NCBI GenBank assembly: GCA_037176705.1
Contig: CM073885.1
Span: 160,570,290-160,634,289 of the forward strand
Source of the DNA: Molossus alvarezi
Lineage: Eukaryota; Chordata; Mammalia; Chiroptera; Molossidae
Length of the DNA stretch: 64,000 nucleotides
Reading direction: 5' to 3'
Below the pieces are notes generated by a model, which saw only the letters and a program-made list of their open reading frames with translations, was not told where the DNA came from and made no database searches. A program made the translations under genes and the position numbers. Below are positions 10,972-21,898 of this stretch, in pieces (the first letter of the stretch is position 1; each line of letters begins with the position of its first letter).

Positions 10972-12075
10972 CTATACTTTTTAAAATATTTTTGTTAACA
11001 CATTATCTTACCAACATGTGTTTGTAATTGAATGTGTCCGATGTGGGAGAGATCGTGTTGTGTTTTGTGGGAAAAACCCGAATGACACAATCTGTAATCT
11101 TAGGGAGGTCTCCATTTTAAGGAGGCGGTAAGATTTGTACACACATAACTATCAAGCAAGATCACAGCCTAAACAAAGACAACAATGCAATGATAGACAA
11201 TCTCTTTAATCAGCTCTTTCTACAAGGGAGCAGTGGTGGGGGTAGGGTGAGTCCAACTTTCTGAGTTATCCAGTAGAGTGAGTGTGAGGGAGGAAATCTG
11301 AGAAGTTACATCTGTTCTATAGATAAACAGAGGACTTGGTCTACAAGACTATTCTTTTAGCTCTTTTTGTATTACCCTTACATTTATTAAAACAACAAAA
11401 TAAATCAGCAAAATCCCCTGTGTCATGATATTCTGTTTGCCTCCAACTGGGATGTTTTTAATCAATGTTAAGAGCTTGACACATGTCAGCCAAAGTGACA
11501 TAAACAGAAACCAGGAAAAGAATTTATCTGGGATCTGGGAAAAGTAAAAAATAAATCCTAACTTAGGGGACATTTGAATTGCCACTGTTTATCTTAGTTT
11601 CCTCCCAGGCATTATTTTCTACTAGCAAATGAGAAAGGAAGAAAAATGCATCTCAGGAGCCAAATCTTCTGGCTAGGCTCTCTCTCTCTCTCTCACTCTT
11701 TTTTTTTTTTTGTAACTCATCTTTATTGTTGAATGCATTACAGATGTCCACCTTTTTTCCCCATTGACTCCTTCTACCCAATCCCACCCCCTCCTGCCTT
11801 CCCACACTATTTTTGGTGTCCATTGGTCATGCATATATGCATAGAAGTTCTTTGGTTTATCTCATTCCGCCCTTCCTGCCCCCTTCCCTTTGAGGTTCAT
11901 CAGTCTAGCAACCAATTTGTACTTCTTAATTCCTTCATCTTTTTCACCCATCCCTCCATCCCCCAACCATCTGGCAAGCAACAAAAAGTTCTCTGTACCT
12001 ATGAGTCTGTTTCTGTTCTGCTTGCTCATTTTGTTTGTAGATTCAATTGTTAATAGATATGTATTAATTGCCATT

Positions 12076-13015
12076 TTATTGTTCATATTTTTGTTCTTCT
12101 TTTCCTTCAAGAAGACCCTTCAACATTTCATATAATACTGGTTTGGTGGTGATGAACTCCTTTAGCTTTTTCTTGTCTGGGAAACTCTTGATATGTCCAT
12201 TGATTCTAAAGGATAGCTTTGTAGGGTAGAGTAATCTTGGTTGTAGGTCACTGCTTTTCATCACCTTGAATATCTCTTGTCACTCCTTTCTGACCTGCAA
12301 AGTTTCTTTTGAGAAATCAGCTGACAGCCTTATGGGAACTCCTTTGTAGGTAATGAACTGCTTTTAAGATTCTCTTGCTGCTTTTAAGATTCTCTCTTTG
12401 TCTTGAACCTTTTGCATTTTGATGATGATGAGTCTTGGTGTGGACCTCTTTGGGTTCATCTTGTTTAGGACTCTCTGTGCTTCCTGGACTTGTGTGTCTG
12501 TTTCCTTCACCAAGTTAGGGAAGTTTTCTGTCGTTATTGTTTCAAATAGGTTTTCAATTTCTTGCTGTCTCTATTCTCCTTCTGGCTCCCCTATGGTGCG
12601 AATGTTGATACCTTTGAAATTGTCCTAGAGGCTCCTTACACTATCCTCATTTTTTTGGATTCTTTTTTCTTTTGCTGTTCTGATTGAGTGTTTTTTGCTT
12701 CCTTATATTCCAAATTGACGGTTTGCTTCTTGGCTTTCCCTATTCTACTATTGATTCCCTGTAAATTATTCTTTATTTCAGTTAGTGCATCTTTCATTTT
12801 GACTGGACCTGTTTTATATTGTTGATGTTCTCACTAAGTTCATTGGAGGTCTCCTTAAGTTCCTTGAAGATTTCACTAAATTCCTTGAAGTTCTCACTAA
12901 GTTCCTTGAGCATCCTTATAACCAGTGTTTTGAACTCTGCATCTTATTGATTGCTTATCTCCATTTTGTTCAGTTATTTTCCTGGAGTTGTGTTCTGTTC
13001 TTTTATTTGGGACAT
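12076..13015 (-). pseudogene. Decayed L1 ORF1 (RNA-binding chaperone) of the HAL1-like element
   Basis: The start codon is probably 13015-13013 (MSQIKEQN). In-frame stops soon follow and the frame is broken in several places. An N-terminal coiled coil is visible at about 12940-12815 as heptad-like repeats (KELSENFKEFSEIFKEL). The C-terminal domain is clear at 12264-12076: LQPRLLYPTKLSF, then KSFPDKKKLKEFITTKP and LKGLLEG, which aligns with the ORF1p C-terminal domain of mammalian L1. In intact elements ORF1p forms trimers that coat the retrotransposon RNA in cytoplasmic particles. This copy cannot make a full protein. Confidence 0.8.
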
Positions 13016-13955
13016 GTTTCTTTGTCTCCTCAGTTTGGCTGCTTACCTGTGATTGTTTCTATGTATTAAGTAGAGTTTCTATGTCTCCTAGGCCTATTGT
13101 TGTAGGTGTCCAGTAGGATCTAGTGGCACAGTCTCCCTGATCACCCCAGCTGGGCCCTTGAGGTGCACCCCTGGTGTGGACAGTATACCCTTATGTTGTA
13201 ACTGAGTCTTGATTGCTGTTGGCACATCGATGGGAGGGATTTACTCAGGCTGATTAGCTTCCAGGACTGGCTGTGCCCACTGACCACTGGCCTCTGACTA
13301 CTTTGGAGGATCAGTGATGTAGGGGCCCAACACACAGAGCAAAAATTACTTCATCAGGGCTCTGGTATCCACTGAGTCCACTCATTAAGTGTGTTACTTG
13401 TGGAGGTGGTTGGGTGGTAGGGCTTCAAGATGATCTGAAGCTGTCCACTGGGTGTGCCGGCTCTGGGGCAAGGTCAGCCTCCACCTGTGTTCTACTGGGG
13501 CCACCAGGCATAAGCTACAAAGTGATCTGAAAATGGCTACTTCTTGTGATGGGCTTGTAAGTGCCAGGAAAAGCCAAATGGTGAACTAAGGTTGGCTGCT
13601 TCTAGTGCCAGGCCTGGAGCCACTTAACAAGAGGTATGGGGCTTGCTGAAACCAGATGCTGCTTTTTTGAGAAATTTTGGGAAACTCTGAAGCAGGATCC
13701 AAGCCTTTGGAAACAGCTTGGGTGGGCCCAAAAGTTGGGTGGGGCAGGGCCTCAGGGAATCATCAGGGCAGAGCAAACAGTGTAAGCCAAGTTGCTGGAG
13801 TCCCAGATATGGCGCCTGTCTGCCGCTCCAGGGAAGAGCTCACCAAAGAAACAAAGGCCTCCGCCAGCACGTCTGTCTAAGAGAAAGCTGCCTCACCAGC
13901 CCTTGTCCCGAGGCCAAACAGCTCAGTTCTTCCTTGTATGTCTCTAGTGCCTTTT

Positions 13956-14042
13956 TTTTTTATCCTCACCCAAGGACATTTTTCCATTTTTTGTTCAGAT
14001 ACAGTGGGAGGGAGAGAGAGAGGAAGAGAGAGAGAGAGAGAC

Positions 14043-14080
<38 letters not shown>

Positions 14081-14239
14081 GTTGATGTGAAAGGGACACA
14101 TCAAGTGGCTGCCACCCACACAACCAACCAGGGCCAGGGACAAACTGCAACTGAAATACGTGCCCTTAGCGGGAACCGAACCCGGGTCTCTCTGGACCGC
14201 TAGCCGACGCTCTAACCGCCGAGCCAAATCGGGCCAGGG
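13956..14239 (-). mobile_element. VES SINE nested in the HAL1-like 5' UTR
   Basis: This is a full-length minus-strand copy with an expanded CT tract (GA repeat at 14012-14078 on the plus strand) and tail AAAATGTCCTTGGGTGAGGATA. The TSD is a perfect 14-mer, CTCTAGTGCCTTTT, at 13942-13955 and 14240-14253. It post-dates the HAL1-like insertion. Confidence 0.93.
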
Positions 14240-15349
14240 CTCTAGTGCCTTTTAAGCTGTCTCCCCTCTAAGCTTAGAGGGAGCAAGTCCAAATAAGTCC
14301 GTGTGCAGGCCCTTTAAGAGGAGCTGCCTGGGTTTCCCACAGCCTCAGCCTCCCTCAGCCTCAGTTCTGGTTGGTTTTACAGCCAGAAGTTATGGGGACT
14401 TCTCTTCCTGGCACTGGGACCCTGAGTTGAGTGCCTGGTGTGAGACAGGAACCCCTCACTCCTCAGAGAGGACCTTCCCAGCCGAGGTATCCTCCTGATT
14501 TTTATCTACCACATGTGGGTGTGGGACCAGCCTGCCTCTCCCCCTCCTACCAGTCTCCATGTGGCTTCTTCTTTAATTTTGTAGTTGTAGGACTTCCATT
14601 CAGCTTGATGTTAGGCAGTTCTGAATGATGGTTGTTCATCATTCTGTAGTTTAGTTGTATTTTTGATATGGTTGTAGGAAGAGGCTATATTGCGTTTACC
14701 TACGTGGCCATCTTGACTAGAAGCCTCTTACTGAAGTCCAGCCTCTCTCTTTAATAGTCTATTCCCCCACAAATCGAGGAGTCTATCCAGAATAGTGTGC
14801 ACTGTCACCACCATGGTCATGGGTAACCAGAAAAATCAAGTTATAAATCAGTGGAGGTGTGGGGAAGAAAGCACCAACTGAAGTCAGCCAGCCACAGTGT
14901 GTTCTTTCTCAGGCTGGCTGAGACTAAAGGGGTACAGAAAAGTCATCTTAACATGTCCAGGTGACAAGCCTTTGGGGATCATTTCAGACTTACTGAAATA
15001 GTCACTATCTTCTGGAGTTGATACCTATTAAAGACTGATGAAGTGGAGAATGTGAGACAGGCAATAAAGGAGTTTTTCGTAGCCAGATAAGTGATTTTCA
15101 TCCTAAGGCAGAAAGGACAGTTAGGTCTCAGCCGTGAAAAGAACCAAATTCCCCAAGGATATGTCCTAGATCATGAGGTTGGAGCTCTGATGAAACTAAG
15201 CGATTCCTGTGGCACAGTTCCCTCTCCCCACCACACTCAGGATTTTTATTTTGAGACCCAATTGCTTGCAAGATCATAGCTGATTATTATTTTTAGGATA
15301 CTGCAAACAGATTCCCCATGATGCTTGCTAAGCTCGTACCAGGCTGTAT

Positions 15350-15812
15350 TAGTCAGGGTTCTCCACAGTCAATGGGGTGTGTGTGTGTAGAGGGGGGGAG
15401 AGATTTAATATGATAAGGAATTGGCTCATGTAATTAGGGAGGTGAGAAAGATGGAAGATTTGAGATCTGCTAGGTAAGATGGGAAGCTGGAGATTCAGGA
15501 GAGCCAATGGTATAGTTCTAGTCCAAAGACCTGTAAACTCAAGACCCAGGAAGAGCTGATGTTTTAGTTAGAGTCCAAAGGCAGCGAATATTTTCTCTTA
15601 GGAGAGGGTCAGCTTTTTGTTCTATTCAGGCCTTCAACTGATTAAATGAAGTCCACCCACCTCTGGGAGGGCAATCTGTTTTACTCAGCCTACTGATTTA
15701 AATGTTAATCTCAACCAAACACTCTCTCACAGAAACACCCAGAATAATGTTTGACCAAATATCTGGGCACCCCATGACCCAGGCAAGTTGACACATAAAA
15801 TGAACCACCACA
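15350..15812. mobile_element. Common mammalian LTR-like or old L1 3'-UTR-like repeat
   Basis: The segment opens TATTAGTCAGGGTTCTCCACAG and closes AAGTTGACACATAAAATGAACCACCACA. Internal blocks include AAGGAATTGGCTCATGTAATTA, GTTCTATTCAGGCCTTCAACTGATT and ATAATGTTTGACCAAATATCTGGGCACCCC. This is a high-copy mammalian repeat whose wording I recognise, but I am not sure whether it is filed as an LTR or an old L1 3' end. It is non-coding. Confidence 0.7.
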
Positions 15813-15849
15813 CAGGCTCTGCCCCCTATGCCCATTCAAAAAATGTGAG

Positions 15850-16260
15850 GAAATTAATATTTATTGAGCACCTGCCACACCAGACACTCTATATATACCC
15901 ATTCTTATAAATAAGGGAGAAATTTATTGCCTGTTTTATACAATTGGGCATGAAGATGATAGGATAGAGGAAGTATAAAGGAAGACCTCTCCTGTTTGTC
16001 AAACAAAAAGAAAGATGTCTGTATTTTGTAAACACAGTCATACCAATGCCCAGATTTGTATAGCATCCTTTGTAATGTTTTCACTTAATCGAATCTGTCA
16101 TTAAAATATCTTGACATAGTGTGGAACCAATATAACTTTTACTTTACCAAGTAAAGAAACTGAGTCACAGAGAAACTAAGTGACTTGTTAAGGTCACATG
16201 GCAAATTTAATGCAAAATCAAGATGAGAACCTTACATTTTCCGGCTTCTAGCACAGAGGA
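15850..16260 (-). mobile_element. Two MIR/L2-like fragments (antisense)
   Basis: The text at 15857-15900 (TTAATATTTATTGAGCACCTGCCAC) resembles an L2 or MIR 3' end in reverse. The text at about 16100-16260 (GAAACTGAGTCACAGAGAAACTAAGTGACTTGTTAAGGTCACA) is the reverse complement of the MIR core. Confidence 0.7.
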
Positions 16261-16359
16261 AAACATCAACCATGCTTGTGATATTTATGTCTGCTAATCT
16301 ATATGGTGCTGAGGGGCCTTAGCAGTGACAGGCAGCATAAGTGAGAGAAATCATGAGGT

Positions 16360-16605
16360 TCCAAGTACGTCAAGCTGGATGTGGGTCCCAGATCAAGCTC
16401 TGGTTTGTGGTTTGACTTTGGGAAATTTTCTTAGCTCTAAAATGGGATAACAAGACCTATATCATCAGCTAGGTGTGAGGTTTAATACAATATAGTATAT
16501 AGAATGCACAATGCCATGTACAAAGTAAAGATTAAATAAAAATTAAATGAGTAAAGTGCCTGCAACCTAGTAAGCATTCAAGAAATGTTAGCCATCATTA
16601 TTTCT
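16360..16605 (+). mobile_element. MIR SINE (sense)
   Basis: Blocks in MIR order are seen: TGACTTTGGGAAATTTTCTTAGC, TCTAAAATGGGATAA, GGTTTAATACAATATAG, AGTGCCTGCAACCTAGTAAGCATTCAAGAAATGTTAGC. The copy is decayed. Confidence 0.7.
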
Positions 16606-16800
16606 GTTGTTGTGATACTGTTGCAGATCCCCTCCACAACTCTGCCATCTTCCTGCAATAACACGATGCAGTGGACAGAGGGAGAGAGAATAAGTCACAG
16701 AGGGAAGGGAAATATCCCTCCTCCTTGCACTTGATCTCTCCTTCTTGTTACTGGCACCATAAGGTCATTTCCAAAAAAGTTATATGAGAATCGCTTTTTA

Positions 16801-16896
16801 TTTTTTTGGTACATGCCCCTAGCGGGAACCAACCAAACTCAGGACTCTCTGGTCCGCAAGCTGACACTACAGCCGCTGAGCCAAACCGGCCAGGGC
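16801..16896 (-). mobile_element. Head-only VES SINE
   Basis: On the minus strand the head GCCCTGGCCGGTTTGGCTCAG runs to GGGGCATGTACC and then straight into A, the same junction as 7311-7415. The TSD is GAGAATCGCTTTTTA (16786-16800) and GAGAATAGCTTTTTA (16898-16912), one mismatch. A 4-base duplication (GGTTGGTT) sits in the B-box region. Confidence 0.88.
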
Positions 16897-17585
16897 AGAG
16901 AATAGCTTTTTAAACTCTTACATCAAACAGCTGTTTTCTTATGTCTTTGCCCAAAGTGACATTAAATTGCCCTCTGGAATTATTTCCTGGCTGCCTGCAG
17001 TGGCTGCTGAGGCTCTGTACCTGAGGGTCAGTCATCTGAAAGTGGCCTAACTTGCCTTTGCATCAATTTGTGTAACTCAAGTGTAGAGCTCAATCCAGCC
17101 ACTTGTATTTTCCCAAACCAATGTTGGCTTAAATTATTCAGAAGTCTTGTGTGGCAGAGGACCCCAAACTCCTAACATGTGGTTTATCTGTTTATCTATC
17201 AAAATTGGTGGTTATTATCTATCTAATATATAGACTATGCATTATCATAATTGGGGTCATTAGAAAGTTTCAACTTGGTTTTATCTACCCAAGAAAAAAC
17301 TACACAGTGTGTAGGACTTTGTTGATGATCAATTATATTATTTAAACAAACACATTTGGTTAAAGCACATTTTTCTCCTTCTGTTAAAGCTTCTGGTAAG
17401 GAAAGCAGTGTCTTCATTTGTGAAGCAAAAAAACATTCATGTAGTAGGATGTAATGGAACCAGCAGAATCCTTTGAATCTAAGCCCATTTGGAAGTGGAA
17501 GCAAATTATGCTATGTAAAGGGGGAAATCATTGCAACTGGATTGTAACTCCTTTAAAGCAAGTTTTTATTTTAAAAAGAGAATGG

Positions 17586-17710
17586 GGCCCTGGCCAGTGT
17601 TACTCCCTGGTTAGAGTCAGCTCATGCACTGAAAGGTCTCGTGTTTGATTCCCGTTCAAGAGCATGTACCTGGGTTTCAGGTTCAGGCCCTGGCCCCAGT
17701 CAAGGTATGT

Positions 17711-17750
<40 letters not shown>

Positions 17751-17844
17751 GCCTCATTTCTCCCTCCCTTCCACTCTCCCTAAAAAAAATAAAAATAAAA
17801 AAATAAATGGAAAAAAAATATTTTCAGGTAAGAATTAGCAACAA
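17586..17844 (+). mobile_element. VES SINE with (CT)n expansion
   Basis: The head GGCCCTGGCCAGTGTTACTCCC is diverged. A CT repeat at 17718-17745 and a tail AAATGGAAAAAAAATATTTTCAGGTAAGAATTA match the long-tail VES type. The likely TSD is AAAAAGAGAATGG (17573-17585) and AAAAAGAATGG (about 17845-17855). Confidence 0.85.
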
Positions 17845-17954
17845 TAAAAAAGAATGGAGAAAATGTCAGAACTGGGCTTTCCTTTGGAAGAAAAGTATAT
17901 ACCAATAGATTCTGGATTATTCTGTCTTCTTTAGCCTCTGTCCTGGGAATCACT

Positions 17955-18075
17955 ATCTGTGTGGCCATGGGCAGTTTGATGACTTTGCTGATCGGAGCCT
18001 CAGTCTCCCTATCATTAAATTAAGGGATTGAAATGTATTATCTCTAAGGCCCTTCTAGGTCTAAAATTCTATAGT
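17955..18075 (+). mobile_element. MIR-family SINE fragment
   Basis: TGTGTGGCCATGGGCAGTTTGATGAC, GAGCCTCAGTCTCCCTATC, TCTCTAAGGCCCTTCTAGGTCTAAAATTCTAT follows the MIR core and a MIR 3' variant. Confidence 0.7.
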
Positions 18076-18429
18076 GCTAGCTAAGATTTATGCAAGATGC
18101 TATCCTCAGAAATCAAGCAAGCAAAAAGAGAACTCACTGGTTTTATTCAACTTGGGGAAAAGCACCCTCTGATTATCCAGTATCTGCCACCCAATCAGCT
18201 CGTATCAGGCTCATGTAAGAGCTCTATTGGTGCAAACTGGTCTGTCCTCTGCTTTAGTTCTCTTGGAACTAAATCTCCCTTGAGGGATGTGGATCCAAAG
18301 AGAGTTCACCTAGGATGTGCCAAAGTCAGCAATAGAGGCAAATGAAAAAGAGAATTGATTATTTCCTGCCACTCTGGAGAAAATGTTCATTCAAACACAC
18401 ACTCATTTAACCAACATTTATTGAGAAGA

Positions 18430-18650
18430 AGTATAGTATATGGTTCAGGATCTGGATTTAGATGTCCTGAGTTCAAATCCAGTTCCAGTACTTATGTGCC
18501 TTGAGCAATCTACTTAATTTTTGTTTCCTCATCTGTAGTTTTCATCTCAAAGACTTGTTGTGAGGGATAAATGAGTTAATACATATAAAATATTGATAAC
18601 AGTGCCCGCCACAAGGAAGTCATTCAATAAATGTTGTGTGTTACTGTGGC
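18430..18650 (+). mobile_element. MIR SINE (sense)
   Basis: The copy runs from the tRNA-like part (AGTATAGTATATGGTTCAGGATCTGGATTTAG, GAGTTCAAATCC) through TTTCCTCATCTGTAG, GTTGTGAGGGATAAATGAGTTAATACATA to AGTGCCCGCCAC and TCAATAAATGTTG. It is one of the better preserved MIRs here. Confidence 0.85.
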
Positions 18651-19204
18651 CAAGCTCTACGTTAGATACAAATAGGAACTCAGAGATGTCACTATGACAA
18701 GTTAACAGTAATCATAACTGCTTTCGTGTTATCTTTGCAAATAGTTCTTTGGGAAACAAGATTGCTTAGGCACAGTCCAAATGTTATTTTTTCCTGTTTT
18801 AACATTCCAAAGATTGAGTGTCATTCACAGAGAGGTTATATTTGAACTTTGTAAGTAGATACATTTTCTGTGGGAAGAATATAAAGAGAAAAGAGTATGA
18901 TGCTTCCAGTTTGACTGGAAACTTTTAATGAGCCCTTCCATTTCTAACAATATGGAGGACTTGATAACCTGAAAGCCATCCGTTGGAAAATAAATAAACA
19001 GATGAGCAATCTAAATGTGCTACATTAAAAAATTAACAAAATTTTTTGTAAATACACAGCTAATTGTTAAAGAAATAATGGAAATTCCTAGGGGCAAAAC
19101 CAAAGAGACGGCTAAAAACCAACCAGTAGTCTCATAAACTGGGGCTATGGCAAGAGGTCTTGGAAATCTTGGGCCTTAGGTGTGATGCCCATATGAGTTG
19201 GGGG

Positions 19205-19705
19205 AGTATGTTAGCTATCTTCTTCTAGGTAACACAGTACACAAACTTGGCTAGAAGCAACACAGATTTTTTATCTCACAGTTTCTGTGACTCGAGAGTC
19301 AGAATGTGGCGCAGGGTCTCCAATTGCTGCAATTGAAACATCAGCTGGGCTGAGGTCTCCAGAGAAGAAGCCACACTTGCTGGAAGAATTAAATTCTATA
19401 TGATTATAGGATTGAGAGCTTCAGTTGTGTTCCTGGTTTTTGGCCAAAGGCTGCCCTCAGTGCCAGGTGAGCTTCCTAAAAATGGCAGCCTCAGCAAGGC
19501 AGCTTTCGTCTTCACAGAAGTGAGAGCTCCAGAAGAATGTTGCTAGAATCTTATAACGCAATTATGTGCATGCCATCATCCTTGTAGAGGTCTGTTGGTT
19601 AGAAGCAGTCACAGGTCCTACCCACACTGGAGAGGAGATCACACAAGGGGTGAACACTAGGAGACAGAGATCATGGGGAACCACCTCAAGAATCTGACTG
19701 CCACA
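19205..19705. repeat. Probable old interspersed repeat, family unassigned
   Basis: The segment opens GTATGTTAGCTATCTTCTTCTAGGTAACA and has TTTTTTATCTCACAGTTTCTGTG, GGTTAGAAGCAGTCACAGGTCCTACCCACACT and ACTGCCACA at the end. This arrangement is familiar from high-copy mammalian repeats, but I cannot assign the family. Confidence 0.45.
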
Positions 19706-19778
19706 GGGCAAGGTCTGGGTTCCATGCGAGCCTTGGTATTGTAAATGAGACCCCTTCATTAAGCCAGGACCTTGAAGA

Positions 19779-19781
19779 ACT

Positions 19782-19849
<68 letters not shown>

Positions 19850-19873
19850 TTCTTTTCTTTTTCTTTCTTTCCT

Positions 19874-19941
<68 letters not shown>

Positions 19942-20067
19942 TCCTTCCTTCCTTCCTTCCTTCCTTCCTTCCTTCCTTCCTTCCTTCCTTCCTCTCTCTT
20001 TCTCTCTCTCTCTATTTCTTTCCCTCCCTCCCTCCCTCCCTCCCTCCCTCCCTCCCTCCCTCCCTTC
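19779..20067. repeat. Compound CT microsatellite (TTTC)n(TTCC)n(CTCT)n(CCCT)n
   Basis: About 290 bases of pure pyrimidine on the plus strand pass through TTTC, TTCC, CT and CCCT phases. It joins the tail side of the SINE at 20068-20267 and probably grew from that SINE's CT or A-rich tail. It yields long low-complexity frames on both strands that are not genes. Confidence 0.95.
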
Positions 20068-20267
20068 CTTTCTCTTGATTTTAGAGAAAGAGGGAGAGAG
20101 AGAGAGAAATATTTATGAGAGCAAACATTGGTTGGCCGCCTCCTGCATCCCCCCCCCCCCCCCGGGGATTGAGCTGACAACCTGCGCATATGCCCTGACT
20201 AGGAATTGAACCAGTGACCTCTTGGTGCATGGGTTGACATTCAACCACTGAGCCATACTGGCTGGGC
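20068..20267 (-). mobile_element. VES SINE, GGCTCAGTGGTTGAATG subfamily
   Basis: On the minus strand it starts GCCCAGCCAGTATGGCTCAGTGGTTGAATGTC and ends TCTCTAAAATCAAGAGAAAG at the microsatellite. It contains a C run of about 16 at 20149-20164. This subfamily lacks the TCCTCxGGTGAGGA tail block. No reliable TSD was found. Confidence 0.88.
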
Positions 20268-20464
20268 TACACCCTCATTTAAAGGGAGATACCAAAGAAA
20301 CTTGTCTGTCTCAGCATGGGCTACAGTGGGGGAAAAAAATCCCTGTCATGAAAATTCATGGTCAAAGTCTATATGATGCATAGGTTTAAGGTTCAAGCTT
20401 GTTGCAAAATCCTGGGACTCTCCAAGTTAAAAAATGAACATACAAAACGTTCTACCCTGGTCAG

Positions 20465-20535
20465 TGATTAACCAGAAATGTTTAAAATTTCTTGTGAGAA
20501 ATACAACAAATATGAAGTTAATCTGGCAAAGTAAA
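20465..20535 (+). repeat. 70-bp repeat, copy 1
   Basis: ACCAGAAATGTTTAAAATTTCTTGTGAGAAATACAACAAATATGAAGTTAATCTGGCAAAG recurs at 21899-21968 with about 90% identity. Flanks on both sides differ, so the unit is short. It is not part of any repeat family I recognise. Confidence 0.8.
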
Positions 20536-20749
20536 TTCTCCGGGTACCTGGCAAAAACAAATGGAAACCCTTTTTGGAAAGATGTACTCACAGACCTTTG
20601 AAAGGATACCCACCGATAAAGCTCCATTGAAGATATTACAATTTTAAATTATGAAAACTGTAAGGAGTTAATTCATTATGAGTTAGAGGCAGCAGTCTCA
20701 AGAAGCAGGATTAGATCTCCAAGAACTAAATAGAAAATGATATGTATTA

Positions 20750-21379
20750 GGGGCTGATTGTATCCCCTCCAAATTCATATGTTTCAGCCCTGACCCCCAA
20801 TACCTCAAAATGTGACACAATTGGAGTTAGGGCCTATGAAAAGGTGATTAATTTAAAATGAGGCCTTTAAGCCCTGGCTGGTTTGGCTCAGCGGTGGAGC
20901 ATCAGCCCGCAGACCAATGAGTCACGGGTTTAATTCTGGCCAAGGGCATGTACTTTGGTTGTGGTTTGTCTCCAGCCCTGGTCAGGGTTGTGCAGGAGGC
21001 AACCAGTGGATGTGTCCCTCTCACATCAATGTTTCTCTCTCTCCCTTTCTCTCTCTCCCCCTCTCTCCCACTCTGTCTGAAGATAAATAGAAAAATATCC
21101 TCAGGTGAGGATTTTTAAAAAATGAGGCCTTTAGGTTGGGCTCAATCCAATCTGACTGTGCCCTTATTAGAAGACAAGTTTGAGAAACAGTCACACCCAG
21201 GGAAGACCATGTGGACACAGCCATCTGCAAACCAAGGAGAGAGGCCACAAAGGAATCCAACTTGGTCAGCACCTTGATTTTGGATGTCTGATCTCCAGAA
21301 GTGTGAGAAAGTAAAGTTCTATTGTATAAGTCACCCAGTTTGCGAGATTTTATTATGGCAGCCCTAGAAAACTAATACA
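20750..21379 (+). mobile_element. MLT1-like MaLR LTR (sense), split by a SINE
   Basis: Blocks in LTR order are GGGCTGATTGTATCCCCTCC, AAATTCATATGTTTCAGCCCTGACCCCCAATACCTCA, AGACCATGTGGACACAGCCATCTGCAAACCAAGGAGAGAGG, TCTGATCTCCAGAAGTGTGAGAAAGTAAA and CAGCCCTAGAAAACTAATACA. This is a solitary LTR of the ERVL-MaLR group with no internal viral genes. The VES SINE 20871-21118 interrupts it. Confidence 0.85.
20871..21118 (+). mobile_element. VES SINE nested in the MLT1-like LTR
   Basis: This is a full-length long-tail type copy, GCCCTGGCTGGTTTGGCTCAG to AAAAATATCCTCAGGTGAGGATTTTT. The TSD is a perfect 15-mer, AAAATGAGGCCTTTA, at 20855-20869 and 21119-21133. Confidence 0.94.
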
Positions 21380-21409
21380 ATAGGGAAAAGGCTAAAAAAT
21401 AAGAATGTT

Positions 21410-21620
21410 GCCCTGGCCAGTGCGGCTCAGTTGGCTGTGCATCATTCTGGGCATCAAAAGGTCACTGGCTCGATTCCCAGCCAGAGCACATGCCCAGGTT
21501 GCAGTTCTGGTTCTCAGCAACCAATCAATGTTTCTCTCTCACATTGATGTTTCTCTCTCTCCCTCTCCTTTTTTCTCTCTCTAAAATCAATAAAAAAAAA
21601 TATATATATATTTTTAAAAA
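21410..21620 (+). mobile_element. VES SINE, AAAATCAATAAAA tail type
   Basis: It starts GCCCTGGCCAGTGCGGCTCAG and ends CTCTCTCTAAAATCAATAAAA followed by an AT microsatellite at 21598-21611. It inserted just downstream of the MLT1-like LTR. No clear TSD was seen. Confidence 0.88.
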
Positions 21621-21898
21621 GTGTGACTACAGCAAGACATGTTTTTAAAAAAGGAACATTAAAATGATAAGTAACATAAACAAAGAAATAAAAACATAAG
21701 AATTAGACAGGCTGTCTTAAAAGCATAACTCAATGACAGAAAAACCCATCGTAGTCCATTCTGTAGTGCTAAGGGGGGGCCGTTGCAGTGGCTCCAACAC
21801 TCCTTTACTTTTGGGCACGTGAGCTGAGACTTAGTCATTGCAACTCATTTCATCTCTTCCCTAAATTTTACTTATGCTCCACAAAGTGGCACAATAAA

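Larger units (their letters stand above)
11680..14739 (-). mobile_element. HAL1-like half-L1 element: 5' UTR, ORF1, 3' UTR, no ORF2
   Basis: Read on the minus strand, the element starts near 14732 with TCAAGATGGCCACGTAGGTAAAC, typical of an L1 5' UTR. A long 5' UTR follows to about 13016, then a decayed ORF1 (13015-12076), then only the first codons of ORF2 (about 12110-12046; frame MNNKMAINTY). The sequence then jumps to the L1 3' UTR and ends CAACAATAAAGATGAG plus a poly-A (T run 11700-11711). The 3' UTR matches the other L1 3' ends here (27500-27882, 46502-47187). Lack of ORF2 with both ends kept is the hallmark of HAL1 elements. Length without the nested SINE is about 2.75 kb. A TSD is uncertain because the left flank is a CT repeat. 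Confidence 0.8.

Noticed and set aside
13718..14227. Overlapping ORFs of 161 (plus) and 116 (minus) codons
   Set aside because: Both run through the HAL1-like 5' UTR and the GA repeat of the nested VES SINE; composition is low complexity.
19686..20209. ORFs of 167 and 145 codons on opposite strands
   Set aside because: They are translations of the CT microsatellite (ERKK/SFFLS repeats).
19750..20280. TSD for the SINE at 20068-20267
   Set aside because: ACCCCTTCATTAA upstream and ACACCCTCATTTAA downstream look alike, but 20 bases of non-SINE text would then lie inside the insertion.
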